A stretch of 32,188 bases of DNA from STF1-107 sp964457935 (GCA_964457935.1 CAYWFC010000007.1:1-32188), one strand, 5' to 3'. Positions 1-8,337 are shown, counted from the first letter of the stretch. Numbers and translations: made by a program. Notes: generated by a model from the sequence alone, not told the origin.

Positions 1-836
1 GCGAAGAATTAATCAAAAAATCTATTGCACACATTAATGACAAATTGTTTGTAGCCGAAATGAAATATACAGTTACAATTGGCGAACAAAGAAAAGTTAT
101 GGATGAATACCAAGTTAAACGTGGCGATTCATTTGGAACAACAAAAACAAGAACAGAAAGTATTACAAATGCAAGTATGGATAACACAAAATACGACTTA
201 ATTGGAAAGATTGTTGCAGGAACAACTCTTACAAGAAAAACAATTGTAAAAATCTTACAAGGCATCTCAGCTGAAAAGTTTGGAATGTTTAGACTAAATC
301 CTGAAGAATTTATTTCAAAGGTTATAAAGCTTATTAACGAACAAAAAGCAAGTATGATTGTTGACCACATCACATACAATCAGACCGATGGAACATACGA
401 CAACGATATCTTTACAGCAAATCAAAACAAAGCCGATTTTAGCAAGGCTTTCAGGGCTAAAAAGGCAATTCAAGATTATGTATTCACCGATGGCGTTGCA
501 GAAAAATCTGTTGAAAGAAAATTTGCTGAAAAATTGGACGAAGCTGAAGAAGTTTGTGTTTACGCAAAACTTCCAAGATCATTCCAAATTCCTACTCCAG
601 TTGGAAATTACGCACCTGACTGGGCTATCGCATTCAATGATGGCTATGGAATTAAACACATTTACTTTGTTGCAGAAACAAAAGGAACTATGGATAGCTT
701 AGAACTTAGACCTATTGAACAAGCAAAAATCAAATGTGCTAAGAAATTATTTAATGAACTTTCTACAAGCAAAGTAAGATACCACGATGTTGCTAGTTAT
801 GAAGATTTGCTTAATGTAATGAAATCTATCAATTAA
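1..836 (+). CDS. Type III restriction enzyme Res subunit, C-terminal part (truncated by window edge)
   Basis: The reading frame is open from base 3, so the gene starts upstream of the window; about 278 C-terminal residues are present. The end resembles the endonuclease domain of type III Res subunits: a stretch reading PTPVGNYAPDWAI followed about 25 residues later by YFVAETKG. This gives the D...ExK catalytic pattern of PD-(D/E)xK nucleases. In the family, Res is the helicase/nuclease partner of a Mod methyltransferase and cleaves unmethylated DNA after ATP-driven movement. The helicase motifs and mod must lie to the left and cannot be seen. Two small genes follow at 11 and 15 nt spacing. 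Base composition is AT-richer than in the genes from 1994 onward. Domain assignment is from motif recognition; the TTG at 45 is not the true start. Confidence 0.85.
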   Translation, partial: EELIKKSIAHINDKLFVAEMKYTVTIGEQRKVMDEYQVKRGDSFGTTKTRTESITNASMDNTKYDLIGKIVAGTTLTRKTIVKILQGISAEKFGMFRLNPEEFISKVIKLINEQKASMIVDHITYNQTDGTYDNDIFTANQNKADFSKAFRAKKAIQDYVFTDGVAEKSVERKFAEKLDEAEEVCVYAKLPRSFQIPTPVGNYAPDWAIAFNDGYGIKHIYFVAETKGTMDSLELRPIEQAKIKCAKKLFNELSTSKVRYHDVASYEDLLNVMKSIN

Positions 837-847
837 AAGGAGAACTA

Positions 848-1669
848 ATGGGCTGGGCTATATTTATTATTCTAGCAATTTTAACAGGAATTATTGCATT
901 AATTCAAGAAATTGTGCGATGTTTTTCGTGTGGGCAAATCGGTTATGGAATTTTATACATAATGCTGATATTGTTTGCAATAGCTTCAATAATTTTAACC
1001 GTTGTCTTTTTGAAAAAATATGAAGAGAAACGAGAAGCCAAAAAGAACAAAGAAATTAATGCAGTTCAAGATTTAATTAATTCATGGGAAGAAATTAAAA
1101 GAAAGGCTAGTACAAATTCGTATAAAGTAGTTGAACTATTTGACCTAGCAATGAAAGTTATAAATAAATGCAACTATAGAGATATTGAACAAAATGAAGA
1201 TAATGAAATGAAAATTGCACGAGCAATAAACCCCAAAAATGTCAAGTGTACATTTTTAGGTGTTGCAGATAAAACTCTTGATTTTGATAAACTTGTTGAT
1301 ATTCAGAAATTTGTGAATAAAGAGATTAAGGCTGGTCGACATATAGTATTTGTAGATAATCTAAAAAAACATGATGTTTACGGAAACCTTTTGGTAAGAA
1401 TAATGACTGAGTTAGGTGTTGGATTTTATACAAGTAAAACATTAATAAACGATGCGAAAACTATTATTAAAATACTTAATGATGAAATTTCAGCAATAGA
1501 AAGAAGGTACACACCACAAAAACAAAAACTTTCACAATATTCATCAAGTAAGAATTATGGTAAATACAAAAAAATATTTCCAAGAGTAATGAGTTCAAAA
1601 GATGATCCTGACTGCTTACAGGCTCTTGATGATATTATTTTTATGGATATTATGGATGATGATTTTTAA
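848..1669 (+). CDS. Unrecognised membrane-anchored protein downstream of type III restriction gene
   Basis: 273 residues. Two hydrophobic helices (about residues 2–22 and 28–55) are followed by a basic stretch with EKREAKKNKE and a long soluble region ending in an acidic tail (MDIMDDDF). A good SD (AAGGAG) lies 5 nt before the ATG. The gene begins 11 nt after the restriction gene and ends 15 nt before the next gene, so the three probably share a transcript. I do not recognise the soluble domain. Context suggests an accessory to the restriction locus or a separate defence cargo gene, but that is inference only. Ile codons are mainly ATT and GC is low, as in the restriction gene. Confidence 0.75.
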   Translation: MGWAIFIILAILTGIIALIQEIVRCFSCGQIGYGILYIMLILFAIASIILTVVFLKKYEEKREAKKNKEINAVQDLINSWEEIKRKASTNSYKVVELFDLAMKVINKCNYRDIEQNEDNEMKIARAINPKNVKCTFLGVADKTLDFDKLVDIQKFVNKEIKAGRHIVFVDNLKKHDVYGNLLVRIMTELGVGFYTSKTLINDAKTIIKILNDEISAIERRYTPQKQKLSQYSSSKNYGKYKKIFPRVMSSKDDPDCLQALDDIIFMDIMDDDF

Positions 1670-1684
1670 TAAAAGGAGAAAATT

Positions 1685-1936
1685 ATGGCAAAAGAATTAA
1701 CTATTCCACAAGGAATTTATAAGGTTGGTGTTGACTTTCCAGAGGGCTCTTATGTCTTTAATTCTAAGGATGTAAAAACTCATATTGATCTTGAAACACG
1801 AAATGATGATTATACTTGTTTTGATTTTGACGACAAGAAAGGATACGAAGCAAGAATTGCATTAAATAAAGGTGAAACATTGACATTGCACACCAAGATG
1901 TATGTTACTAAGGCTGAGCCACTTAATTTTGATTAA
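1685..1936 (+). CDS. Small unrecognised protein, probably beta-rich
   Basis: 83 residues, preceded by AAAGGAG at good spacing. The N-terminal part contains IPQGIYKVGVDFPEGSY, a pattern seen in small beta-strand-rich proteins with a repeated 'Y-x-V-G-x-D-x-P-x-G-x-Y' element. The rest alternates hydrophobic and polar residues with many Asp and Lys, and there is no signal peptide or membrane helix. It is the last gene of the AT-rich three-gene block. The downstream gap of 57 nt holds only an imperfect hairpin (GCCT...AGGC, about 1944–1966). Function is unknown; an accessory role to the restriction locus is possible but unsupported. Confidence 0.65.
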   Translation: MAKELTIPQGIYKVGVDFPEGSYVFNSKDVKTHIDLETRNDDYTCFDFDDKKGYEARIALNKGETLTLHTKMYVTKAEPLNFD

Positions 1937-1993
1937 AACTATTGCCTCTCTTTTGAGATAAAAGGCCCCAATTTTTACGACAAGGATAGGTTA

Positions 1994-2740
1994 TCACAAG
2001 AAAATCAGCATCAATATGCATACTGCTATGAGGTAGTATGCGAAATATATGAATTTATTAGATTTCACCACTTTTAGCATTATTTTGATAGAGAAAATAC
2101 CGCTGATGACAGCAGAGACGAATGCGACCGCCAGTGGCAGTACGTCCACCGTCACTGCTTGCTTGGTCAGATCGAGGCATTCCATCAAAGCCGAGCCTAC
2201 TATGACAGGTATGCTCATCAGAAAACTGAATTCTGTCGCTTTTTCTTTTTCTGTGCCACATATCAGGGCAGTAGTGATAGTGGTGCCAGACCTGCTCAGC
2301 CCTGGAAAAATCGCCAGTCCTTGCGCCAGACCCATGACGAAAGCGGTCTTATTGGTGATGGGATTAATCTTCTTTGGCAGAAAATCCGCAACCACTAGCA
2401 GTATGGCTGTAGCCAAAAATCCGACTATCAAGAACTTGCCACCAAATGCTCGCTCGAACGTATCACGAAAAAGCAACGCTATGACTATTGTAGGCAATGT
2501 CGCCAGCACCAATCTCCATGTCTCAGCGCAGAAAGGCCGTTTTATCAGTGCCCATATCTGCTGACGCATACACACGCACACAGACACCAGAGTGCCGAGA
2601 TGCACCACTATGCTGAGCAGTAATATATCGGTATTTATCCCGAAAATCTGACTAAACAGAACTATATGCCCGCTACTGGATACGGGCAGAAATTCGGTCA
2701 AACCTTGTATTAATCCTAACAATAAATATAAAATTATCAT
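1994..2740 (-). CDS. uppP: Undecaprenyl-diphosphatase (UppP/BacA family)
   Basis: 248 residues from the ATG at 2740, which has AAGGA just upstream; a longer frame to 2863 would run into the divergent ychF start and lacks an SD. The enzyme removes a phosphate from undecaprenyl diphosphate at the membrane, recycling the lipid carrier for peptidoglycan and other wall polymers. Both family signatures are visible: EFLPVSSSGH near residues 16–25 and PGLSRSGTT in the second half. The remainder is a string of hydrophobic helices (about 7–8). Slightly shorter than the usual 265–275 residues. It is transcribed divergently from ychF, with start codons 79 nt apart. Two consecutive stop codons (TGA TAA) end the frame. 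Confidence 0.95.
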   Translation of the reverse strand: MIILYLLLGLIQGLTEFLPVSSSGHIVLFSQIFGINTDILLLSIVVHLGTLVSVCVCMRQQIWALIKRPFCAETWRLVLATLPTIVIALLFRDTFERAFGGKFLIVGFLATAILLVVADFLPKKINPITNKTAFVMGLAQGLAIFPGLSRSGTTITTALICGTEKEKATEFSFLMSIPVIVGSALMECLDLTKQAVTVDVLPLAVAFVSAVISGIFSIKIMLKVVKSNKFIYFAYYLIAVCILMLIFL

Positions 2741-2747
2741 AAAATCC

Positions 2748-2776
2748 TTGCCAAAAATTTTATTTTGTATTATTAT
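2748..2776 (+). promoter_or_regulatory. Predicted sigma-A promoter for ychF
   Basis: TTGCCA (2748–2753), 17-bp spacer, TATTAT (2771–2776). The predicted start of transcription is near 2783, giving a leader of about 36 nt before the TTG start. The opposite strand carries TATAAT (2777–2772), so uppP may use an overlapping divergent promoter, though I see no good -35 for it. Confidence 0.7.
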
Positions 2777-2819
2777 ATGGAGTATAAAGACTAAGTATAC
2801 CGATGCATAGGAGAGAAAA

Positions 2820-3911
2820 TTGAAACTAGGAGTAGTAGGACTGCCTAATGTAGGCAAAAGCACATTGTTTAACGCCTTGACCCAAGCAGGTGCTCAGAGC
2901 GCTAATTATCCGTTCTGCACCATTGAGCCAAATATAGGCATAGTAGACGTGGCAGACGAGAGATTGGATGTATTGGGGAGGATATATAATACCAAAAAAA
3001 TCACCCCTGCACAGATAGAATTTGTGGATATAGCAGGTCTAGTCAAAGGCGCTAGCGAGGGCCTAGGACTAGGCAATAAATTCTTAAGTCATATCAAAGA
3101 AGTAGACGCCATTATCGAAGTGGTGCGTTGTTTCGCAGACGACAATATCATCCACGTAGAGGGTAGTATAGACCCTGCTCGCGACATCGAGACTATCAAT
3201 CTCGAGCTGATATTGGCAGACATCGAGACAGTGCAAAAGCGCTTGTCCAAGGTAGAAAAAATCGCGAAACAGGGCACTGACAAAAATGCCGTAATAGAGA
3301 AAGAATTGTTAGACCGCATACTAGCCACTCTGTCAGACCAAAAGCCTGTCCGCAGTATGACGTTTGACCCGGAGCAAAAGAAAATCGTAGACGGATTTTT
3401 CTTGATTACGGACAAGCCTATCTTGTACGTAGCCAATATCTCTGACACAGAGAGCGCAGCGCAAACAGACAATGTGCGCAAAGTGCAACAAATAGCCGAC
3501 TCCGAGGGTGCTGAGATGATAGCGCTGTGCGCCAAACTCGAAGAAGACCTCATAATGCTACCTGCCGACGAGAGAGCAGAGTTTATGCGCGAATTAGGCA
3601 TAGACCGCTCGGGACTGGATAGGCTGGTAGTCGCTAGTTACAAGTTATTGGGATTGATTAGTTTCCTGACAGCAGGCGAGAAAGAAGTGCGCGCGTGGAC
3701 TATCCGACGCGGTACACTAGCACCGCAAGCAGCAGGCAAGATACACACTGACTTTGAGCGTGGTTTTATCAAAGCCGACATAGTGAAGTACGACGACCTG
3801 ATAGAGTGTGGAGATTACAATCAAGCCAAAGAAAAAGGTAAACTTATTAGCGCTGGCAAAGACTATGTGATGCAGGACGGCGATGTCGTAGTATTCAAGT
3901 TTAATGTTTAG
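2820..3911 (+). CDS. ychF: Redox-regulated ATPase YchF (OLA1 type)
   Basis: 363 residues, the normal length. The start is TTG at 2820, supported by TAGGAG six bases upstream and because the protein then begins directly with the G-domain (MKLGVVGLPNVGKST). P-loop GLPNVGKS is near residues 7–14 and the switch region reads DIAGLVKGAS. A C-terminal TGS domain closes the protein, ending in a 'GKDYVMQDGDVVVFKFNV'-type tail typical of YchF. Unlike other Obg-family members YchF prefers ATP; it is linked to ribosome and stress biology. A small membrane-protein gene follows after 9 nt and is probably co-transcribed. Confidence 0.97.
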   Translation: MKLGVVGLPNVGKSTLFNALTQAGAQSANYPFCTIEPNIGIVDVADERLDVLGRIYNTKKITPAQIEFVDIAGLVKGASEGLGLGNKFLSHIKEVDAIIEVVRCFADDNIIHVEGSIDPARDIETINLELILADIETVQKRLSKVEKIAKQGTDKNAVIEKELLDRILATLSDQKPVRSMTFDPEQKKIVDGFFLITDKPILYVANISDTESAAQTDNVRKVQQIADSEGAEMIALCAKLEEDLIMLPADERAEFMRELGIDRSGLDRLVVASYKLLGLISFLTAGEKEVRAWTIRRGTLAPQAAGKIHTDFERGFIKADIVKYDDLIECGDYNQAKEKGKLISAGKDYVMQDGDVVVFKFNV

Positions 3912-3920
3912 GAGATAAAT

Positions 3921-4418
3921 ATGGCAAGGAAAAAGAAAGAAAAAGTAGTATTTGACAAAGGCAATGCACTGGAAGAGATAGTAGTGCACGCTGGTGTACA
4001 TCTCAAAGATATGATAGTATGGTACGCCCTGTGCCATATCATACTGCTAGGGTCTCTAATATTGCTGACTTGTGTGACAAACTCGCTGGCGTTGATTATC
4101 GTGGTGTGGGTATTGTTCGCTGTGTGCGTTGGTTGCTCAATATTGGCTATACACCTGTCACTGAATAACAATGTCTATACTTTGTACGAGCATTGCATAG
4201 AGTGTGGCAAGAATAATCTCGCTGAGATAGGAGCCTATGCAGATATCGAGGATATAAAAGTATATCAGACTATTGGTGACAAAATCGCGAAAGAAAATAC
4301 TCAGACTATCGCTATTAGATTTAGTGGCAAAAACGCCAAAACTCTCAAAATATATAGCGTCATAGGCGATGCTAATAAAGTAGTAGATAAAATTAATTCA
4401 TTAAAAAATAATAAATAA
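3921..4418 (+). CDS. Small membrane protein, possible PH-like C-terminal domain
   Basis: 165 residues with AGGAG 6 nt before the ATG. A basic N-terminus (MARKKKEK) precedes two adjacent hydrophobic helices (about residues 31–53 and 57–80), which would form a hairpin in the membrane. The C-terminal 80 residues are soluble and look like alternating strands with a final helix (IGDANKVVDKINSLKNNK), a layout reminiscent of bacterial PH-like domains. It follows ychF by 9 nt and shares its promoter; a terminator follows. I do not recognise a specific family. Confidence 0.7.
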   Translation: MARKKKEKVVFDKGNALEEIVVHAGVHLKDMIVWYALCHIILLGSLILLTCVTNSLALIIVVWVLFAVCVGCSILAIHLSLNNNVYTLYEHCIECGKNNLAEIGAYADIEDIKVYQTIGDKIAKENTQTIAIRFSGKNAKTLKIYSVIGDANKVVDKINSLKNNK

Positions 4419-4522
4419 ATATTTTTAATTAAATTAAATATTTAATGAAAATATATTAAATAAAAGAAAATATATTAATTAAATAATATTATTAATGCAG
4501 ATATTGCACTATTTATGTGCGG

Positions 4523-4558
4523 AATACACTATTAAATAATAAAAAATAATACACTATT
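4523..4558 (+). repeat. Two direct copies of an 11-bp sequence ahead of a terminator
   Basis: AATACACTATT occurs at 4523–4533 and again at 4548–4558. The second copy forms the left arm of the terminator hairpin; the first could in principle pair with the same right arm (GTGTATT). The surrounding 4419–4541 is very AT-rich with no gene. Confidence 0.5.
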
Positions 4559-4574
4559 TTCGTGTATTATTTTT
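4542..4574. terminator. Bidirectional rho-independent terminator
   Basis: Perfect 13-bp stem, 4542–4554 with 4562–4574, 7-nt loop. The arms begin and end in A and T tracts, so it can act on both strands. It sits between the ends of the convergent membrane-protein gene (4418) and uvrC (4585). Confidence 0.85.
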
Positions 4575-4584
4575 ATTTTAATTT

Positions 4585-6393
4585 TCAATCTTTGTGGTAA
4601 TAATTATATATATTTTTTGCTACATTTTCGCTAATACGTGGTGTATGCAATAAATCATCAATAGTGGCATTTTTGATATTATTTAGAGTTTTGAATTGTG
4701 CCAGTAGCGCTCTACGTGTAGCAGGTCCTACGCCGTCGATGGCTTCTAGTCCACCTTTGAATGTAGATTTATTTCGTTTGGCGCGATTGTATGTGATAGC
4801 GAATCTGTGCGCTTCGTCACGCGCTAATTGGACTAGTCGCAGAGAGTATGATGCGCGTTTTAGCATGATAGAGTCAGCCTGGTGTGGCAAGAATACTTCT
4901 TCCAAGCGTTTGGCTAGGCTGATGAGGTCGTTTGGGTAACAGTATTTATCTAGTACTTCTACCGCGCTAGACAGTTGACCTTTGCCACCGTCTATAATGA
5001 TGAGGTCTGGCATAGACGAGAAACTGATGTCGTCACTGGATAACCGCTCGAAGCGTCTAGTCAGCACTTCTCTCATAGACGCGAAATCATCGATGTAGTC
5101 TACAGTTTTTATCATAAATTTTCTATAGTGCTTAGGTGCTTTTGAGCCATTTAGTAGCACAGACATAGACGCTACGGTATTAGTGCCATTGGTATTCGAG
5201 ATATCATAGCACTCTATCCTATATGGCACTCTAGACAAGCCCAAGTCATTTTTTAATTGCGTCAAAGCGCCTATGGTGGCGTTGCGGATTTTGTATTGTT
5301 TTTCTGTATTTTTCTCTATCTCGAGCATTGCGTTTTTCTCGCACATTTTTAGCAGGCTCAGTTTGGTGCCTGATTTTGGCTGAGTGAATTTGATATTTTT
5401 ATTGAATTTTTCTGTCAGGAACAATCTAATATTCTCCACATCTACATCTTTTGGCAAAATAATCTCATCACACAGCAGTGGCTTGGTGGAGTAGTACTGC
5501 ATCAAAAACTGCGTGTACGTCTCATCTATATCTAGCACGTTTACTATATCATAAGTCTGTATACCTAGCATTTTGCCACCGCGCACTATCATATTGCACA
5601 TAGCAGACATCTCGCCCAGTGTGATGAGACAAAATATGTCATAATCCACGCGTCTAGTCAGTTGAGTCACTATGCGGTCTTTTAGCCTGTCTAGCATTTT
5701 GATTTTGTCGCGCAGGGCTAGTGCTGTCTCGAAGTTTTCACTACGCGCGGATAAATTCATCTTTTCTGTCAAGATGTCTTCTATTTTCTTAGTATCACCT
5801 TTTAGAAATCTGACAGCGTCATCAATGATAGTTTTGTATTCTGTTTTAGAGATTTTTTGCGCGCAGGGGCCGTTGCATAGGTGCATATCATAGAAAAGGC
5901 AAGTTTTTCTCGGTTTAGAGTTTTCTCTAATGTCCAGTTTGCACTTTCTGACTGGATATGCGTAATTGATGATGTCTAATATTTCTTTGGCGCCGATACC
6001 TGCAAAAAATGGTCCAAAAAGTTTGCTGTTTTTGTCTATTTTTCGCGTGATATCAAAGTACGGATAGTCAGTATTGTCCACTAGCTTGATATATGCGAAA
6101 TTTTTGTTATCTTTTAGCAAGATATTGTAGTAAGGCTGATACTTCTTGATGAGATTATTTTCTAACGCCAGCGCATCGTACTCGCTGTGCACCACGAAAA
6201 AGTCAAAATCCTCCACATTGGCGACCATATTGGCGACTTTTTGGATACTTTGCGGGCGCAAAAAATACTGTGCGACACGTTTGTATAGGTCTTTTGCTTT
6301 GCCTACGTATATCACAGTGCCTTGCTTGTCTTTCATCAGGTATACTCCCGGCTGATGCGGTAGTGTGTTTATCTTGTCTCTGCTGACGCTCAC
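4585..6393 (-). CDS. uvrC: Excinuclease ABC subunit C
   Basis: 602 residues from the GTG at 6393. UvrC makes both incisions around UvrB-bound DNA lesions. Domains in order: the GIY-YIG nuclease near the N-terminus (PGVYLMKDKQGTVIYVGKAK); four cysteines (RKCKLD...KTCLFYDMHLCNGPC) matching the iron–sulphur ligand cluster reported for UvrC; a UVR helix pair that binds UvrB (around residues 195–230); the RNase H-like nuclease (YDISNTNG, LIIIDGGKGQL); and C-terminal helix–hairpin–helix motifs (IDGVGPATRRALL). The frame extends six codons upstream to a TTG at 6411, but that segment contains the -10 box, so GTG is preferred. It then has no SD and no leader. Confidence 0.95.
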   Translation of the reverse strand: MSVSRDKINTLPHQPGVYLMKDKQGTVIYVGKAKDLYKRVAQYFLRPQSIQKVANMVANVEDFDFFVVHSEYDALALENNLIKKYQPYYNILLKDNKNFAYIKLVDNTDYPYFDITRKIDKNSKLFGPFFAGIGAKEILDIINYAYPVRKCKLDIRENSKPRKTCLFYDMHLCNGPCAQKISKTEYKTIIDDAVRFLKGDTKKIEDILTEKMNLSARSENFETALALRDKIKMLDRLKDRIVTQLTRRVDYDIFCLITLGEMSAMCNMIVRGGKMLGIQTYDIVNVLDIDETYTQFLMQYYSTKPLLCDEIILPKDVDVENIRLFLTEKFNKNIKFTQPKSGTKLSLLKMCEKNAMLEIEKNTEKQYKIRNATIGALTQLKNDLGLSRVPYRIECYDISNTNGTNTVASMSVLLNGSKAPKHYRKFMIKTVDYIDDFASMREVLTRRFERLSSDDISFSSMPDLIIIDGGKGQLSSAVEVLDKYCYPNDLISLAKRLEEVFLPHQADSIMLKRASYSLRLVQLARDEAHRFAITYNRAKRNKSTFKGGLEAIDGVGPATRRALLAQFKTLNNIKNATIDDLLHTPRISENVAKNIYNYYHKD

Positions 6394-6399
6394 GTATTT

Positions 6400-6428
6400 A
6401 TTATAGCACAAATATTGAAAAGAATAAA
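6400..6428 (-). promoter_or_regulatory. Extended -10 promoter for uvrC, implying a leaderless transcript
   Basis: On the minus strand TGCTATAAT is an extended -10 (TATAAT at 6405–6400). Only six bases separate it from the GTG at 6393, so transcription would start at or near the first base of the start codon. The -35 (TTTATT, 6428–6423) is weak, as is common with extended -10 elements. Confidence 0.6.
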
Positions 6429-6442
6429 ATATTTCATACTAT
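6415..6442 (+). promoter_or_regulatory. Predicted promoter for the solute-binding-like gene and murB
   Basis: TTGAAA (6415–6420), 16-bp spacer, TACTAT (6437–6442). It overlaps the divergent uvrC promoter on the other strand, so the two may interfere. No clear SD lies between it and the ATG at 6472. Confidence 0.45.
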
Positions 6443-6471
6443 TTTATCTGTTTTGGGCATAAGTTATATGT

Positions 6472-7419
6472 ATGAAATTGTGTGCCAATCTGAAGTTATG
6501 GACAAATGTTGTCATCATAGCGACTATATTAGTGCTAGTGCCGATGTTTTGCTTCGACACATCGACCATTTTGCTCCAAAAGACAGAAAAAACTTCGCCC
6601 AAAGTGTACGAGATATGGCACGTGGAGACATTTGAAGGCGGTAGTGTGTCTAGAGATAGATTTCTCAAAAACTGCGCGCTCGAGTACGAACAGAGTAATA
6701 CTAACAAAATGTTTTTGGTCAAGACCATCGCTCCATCCGACCTACAAAAATGCCTAGAAAAATCCACTCCAGACATAATATCTTTCGGGTATGGTGTAGG
6801 GGATATAGTGTTGCCGTACTTGCAGGCGCTCGAGTGCGAATACGCCGTACGAGATGACGTGCTGACCAGCGGAGAGTACGCCGGCAGGCTAATGGCAGTG
6901 CCATACCTGATGAGCGGATATGCATACTTCGCCCAAGGGGACAAATCTGCGCAAGAATTATTGTCCGCTGGAAAACCGCTGTACTCTGGCAATGTCGGCT
7001 ACACATCTGCCCAGCGCATATATGGTGACATTGCCATAAATCAAGGCAAGGCGATGACAGCGTACCAGTGCTATTGCGACTTTGCTGTCAAAAAGTGCGA
7101 TGTCCTGCTGGGTACTGGCAGAGACGTGTACCGCGTGCAAAATCTCATCAATAATGGCCGTATCAACGCCACCATTGAGTGCGTGGGTGGATATACTGAC
7201 CTAGTGCAATACATAGGAGTGCTGAACAAAAACTCTGATACTCTGGCGTACATTGACTGGCTGATGAGTAGTGATTATCAGGACAATCTATCAAAATATC
7301 ATCTATACAGCACCCAGCGAAAACGCTTGTACGCGCTAGAGCCGTATGCGTCCATGGAGAGCGCGCTCAGTGGCGACCTGTACGTGCCAAATGTGTTTGA
7401 AAGGAATGTAAATGTTTAG
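6472..7419 (+). CDS. Solute-binding-protein-like exported/anchored protein
   Basis: 315 residues. The N-terminus has a hydrophobic helix (about residues 12–32) acting as a signal or anchor; there is no convincing lipobox. Right after it, YEIWHVETFEGGSVSRDRFL matches the start of Bacillota extracellular solute-binding proteins of the sugar type (an 'IW..d.FEGG.gSR..FL' pattern), and DIISFGYGVG and the GRLMAVPYLMSGYAYF segment fit that fold. It is about 100 residues shorter than typical family members and no permease or ATPase genes are nearby. It overlaps murB by 8 nt, so translation is probably coupled. It may be a wall- or envelope-linked derivative rather than a transport component; that is inference. 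The SD is poor. Confidence 0.7.
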   Translation: MKLCANLKLWTNVVIIATILVLVPMFCFDTSTILLQKTEKTSPKVYEIWHVETFEGGSVSRDRFLKNCALEYEQSNTNKMFLVKTIAPSDLQKCLEKSTPDIISFGYGVGDIVLPYLQALECEYAVRDDVLTSGEYAGRLMAVPYLMSGYAYFAQGDKSAQELLSAGKPLYSGNVGYTSAQRIYGDIAINQGKAMTAYQCYCDFAVKKCDVLLGTGRDVYRVQNLINNGRINATIECVGGYTDLVQYIGVLNKNSDTLAYIDWLMSSDYQDNLSKYHLYSTQRKRLYALEPYASMESALSGDLYVPNVFERNVNV

Positions 7420-8284
7420 TAATATATCCAATATCGAAATATACCACAACGAGAACTTGCGAAAATATTGCACGTTTCGCATAGGGGGCGACGCCAGGTA
7501 TGTCGTCATAGTGCGTAGTCAGCCTGATTTGCTCAGTGTGCTCAATGCTTGCATTCAGCACGACATTCGGCACAAAATAATAGGACGTGGTGCCAATCTA
7601 CTATTCGATGATGACGGATATGATGGCGTCATAATAGTCAACCGATGCGAAAATATATCTTTTGACAGCAATAGAGTGACTGTGGACGGCGGATACAATG
7701 TCAGCGCACTAAACAATGCCTGTCTAAACGAAAAACTACAAGGGGCGGAGTTTTGCTTCGGTGTGCCATCCACTGTCGCTGGCGCTATACACAATAATCT
7801 CGGATGTTTTGGGCAAGAATTTGGCGCTCTGGTCGAGAGTGTAAAGATTTTTGACAAATACAATGTATTTGACATCAACTCCACTAAATGTGATTTTCAG
7901 TACAGGCACAGCGCTTTTATGCAAAACGACTGGTGCATTTTGTCCGCGGTGCTCTATATGGAAAAGGGCGAAAAGTCGCAAATACAAGCCAAAATGACGC
8001 AAAATATCTCCAAAAAAGCCAAATCCCAGCCATTAGATATGCCTAGCGCAGGCAGTGTGTTTAAGCGCGACAAAGACTATCTGCCAGCCAAAATGATAGA
8101 TGATCTCGGCCTAAAAGGCTATCATGTAGGTGATGCTATGGTCAGCACCAAGCATGCCGGCTTCATAGTGAATGTGGGCGAGGCGACTAGTCGTGACGTA
8201 CGACAACTCATAGACTACGTTCAAGAGCAAATATTGATGAATTACCAAGTATTGCTCACTCCTGAGATAGAATATGTCAAATAG
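7412..8284 (+). CDS. murB: UDP-N-acetylenolpyruvoylglucosamine reductase
   Basis: 290 residues. MurB reduces UDP-GlcNAc-enolpyruvate to UDP-MurNAc with FAD and NADPH, the second committed step of peptidoglycan synthesis. FAD-binding motifs are present: TFRIGGDARY near the N-terminus, GRGANLLF, and GVPSTVAGAIHNNLGCFG. YRHSAF carries the conserved Tyr. SAGSVFKR holds the catalytic Ser, and PEIEYV at the extreme C-terminus holds the catalytic Glu. The short form with YRHSAF fits type II MurB. The start codon lies inside the end of the upstream gene, with AAAGGAA upstream. Confidence 0.96.
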   Translation: MFSNISNIEIYHNENLRKYCTFRIGGDARYVVIVRSQPDLLSVLNACIQHDIRHKIIGRGANLLFDDDGYDGVIIVNRCENISFDSNRVTVDGGYNVSALNNACLNEKLQGAEFCFGVPSTVAGAIHNNLGCFGQEFGALVESVKIFDKYNVFDINSTKCDFQYRHSAFMQNDWCILSAVLYMEKGEKSQIQAKMTQNISKKAKSQPLDMPSAGSVFKRDKDYLPAKMIDDLGLKGYHVGDAMVSTKHAGFIVNVGEATSRDVRQLIDYVQEQILMNYQVLLTPEIEYVK

Positions 8285-8337
8285 TGGTGCGAGCAGTGAT
8301 GATACACAAGTAAATTTTTTATAACAAAGTCAGACGC

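Noticed and set aside
1944..1966. Terminator after the 83-residue gene
   Set aside because: Only 4-bp pairing with interruptions (GCCT/AGGC), and the following T run is separated by CCCCAA; too weak to call.
2049..2564. 171-codon open frame on + inside uppP
   Set aside because: Antisense to a gene with both UppP signatures; no SD, no recognisable domain.
2741..2863. N-terminal extension of UppP to 2863
   Set aside because: It would overlap the ychF start, and the ATG at 2740 has an SD and fits the family's N-terminus.
3089..3601. 170-codon open frame on - inside ychF
   Set aside because: Shadow of ychF; composition is typical of antisense translation.
6444..6992. 182-codon open frame on - opposite the solute-binding-like gene
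   Set aside because: The + strand frame has family motifs, an N-terminal signal helix and overlaps murB; the - frame has none.
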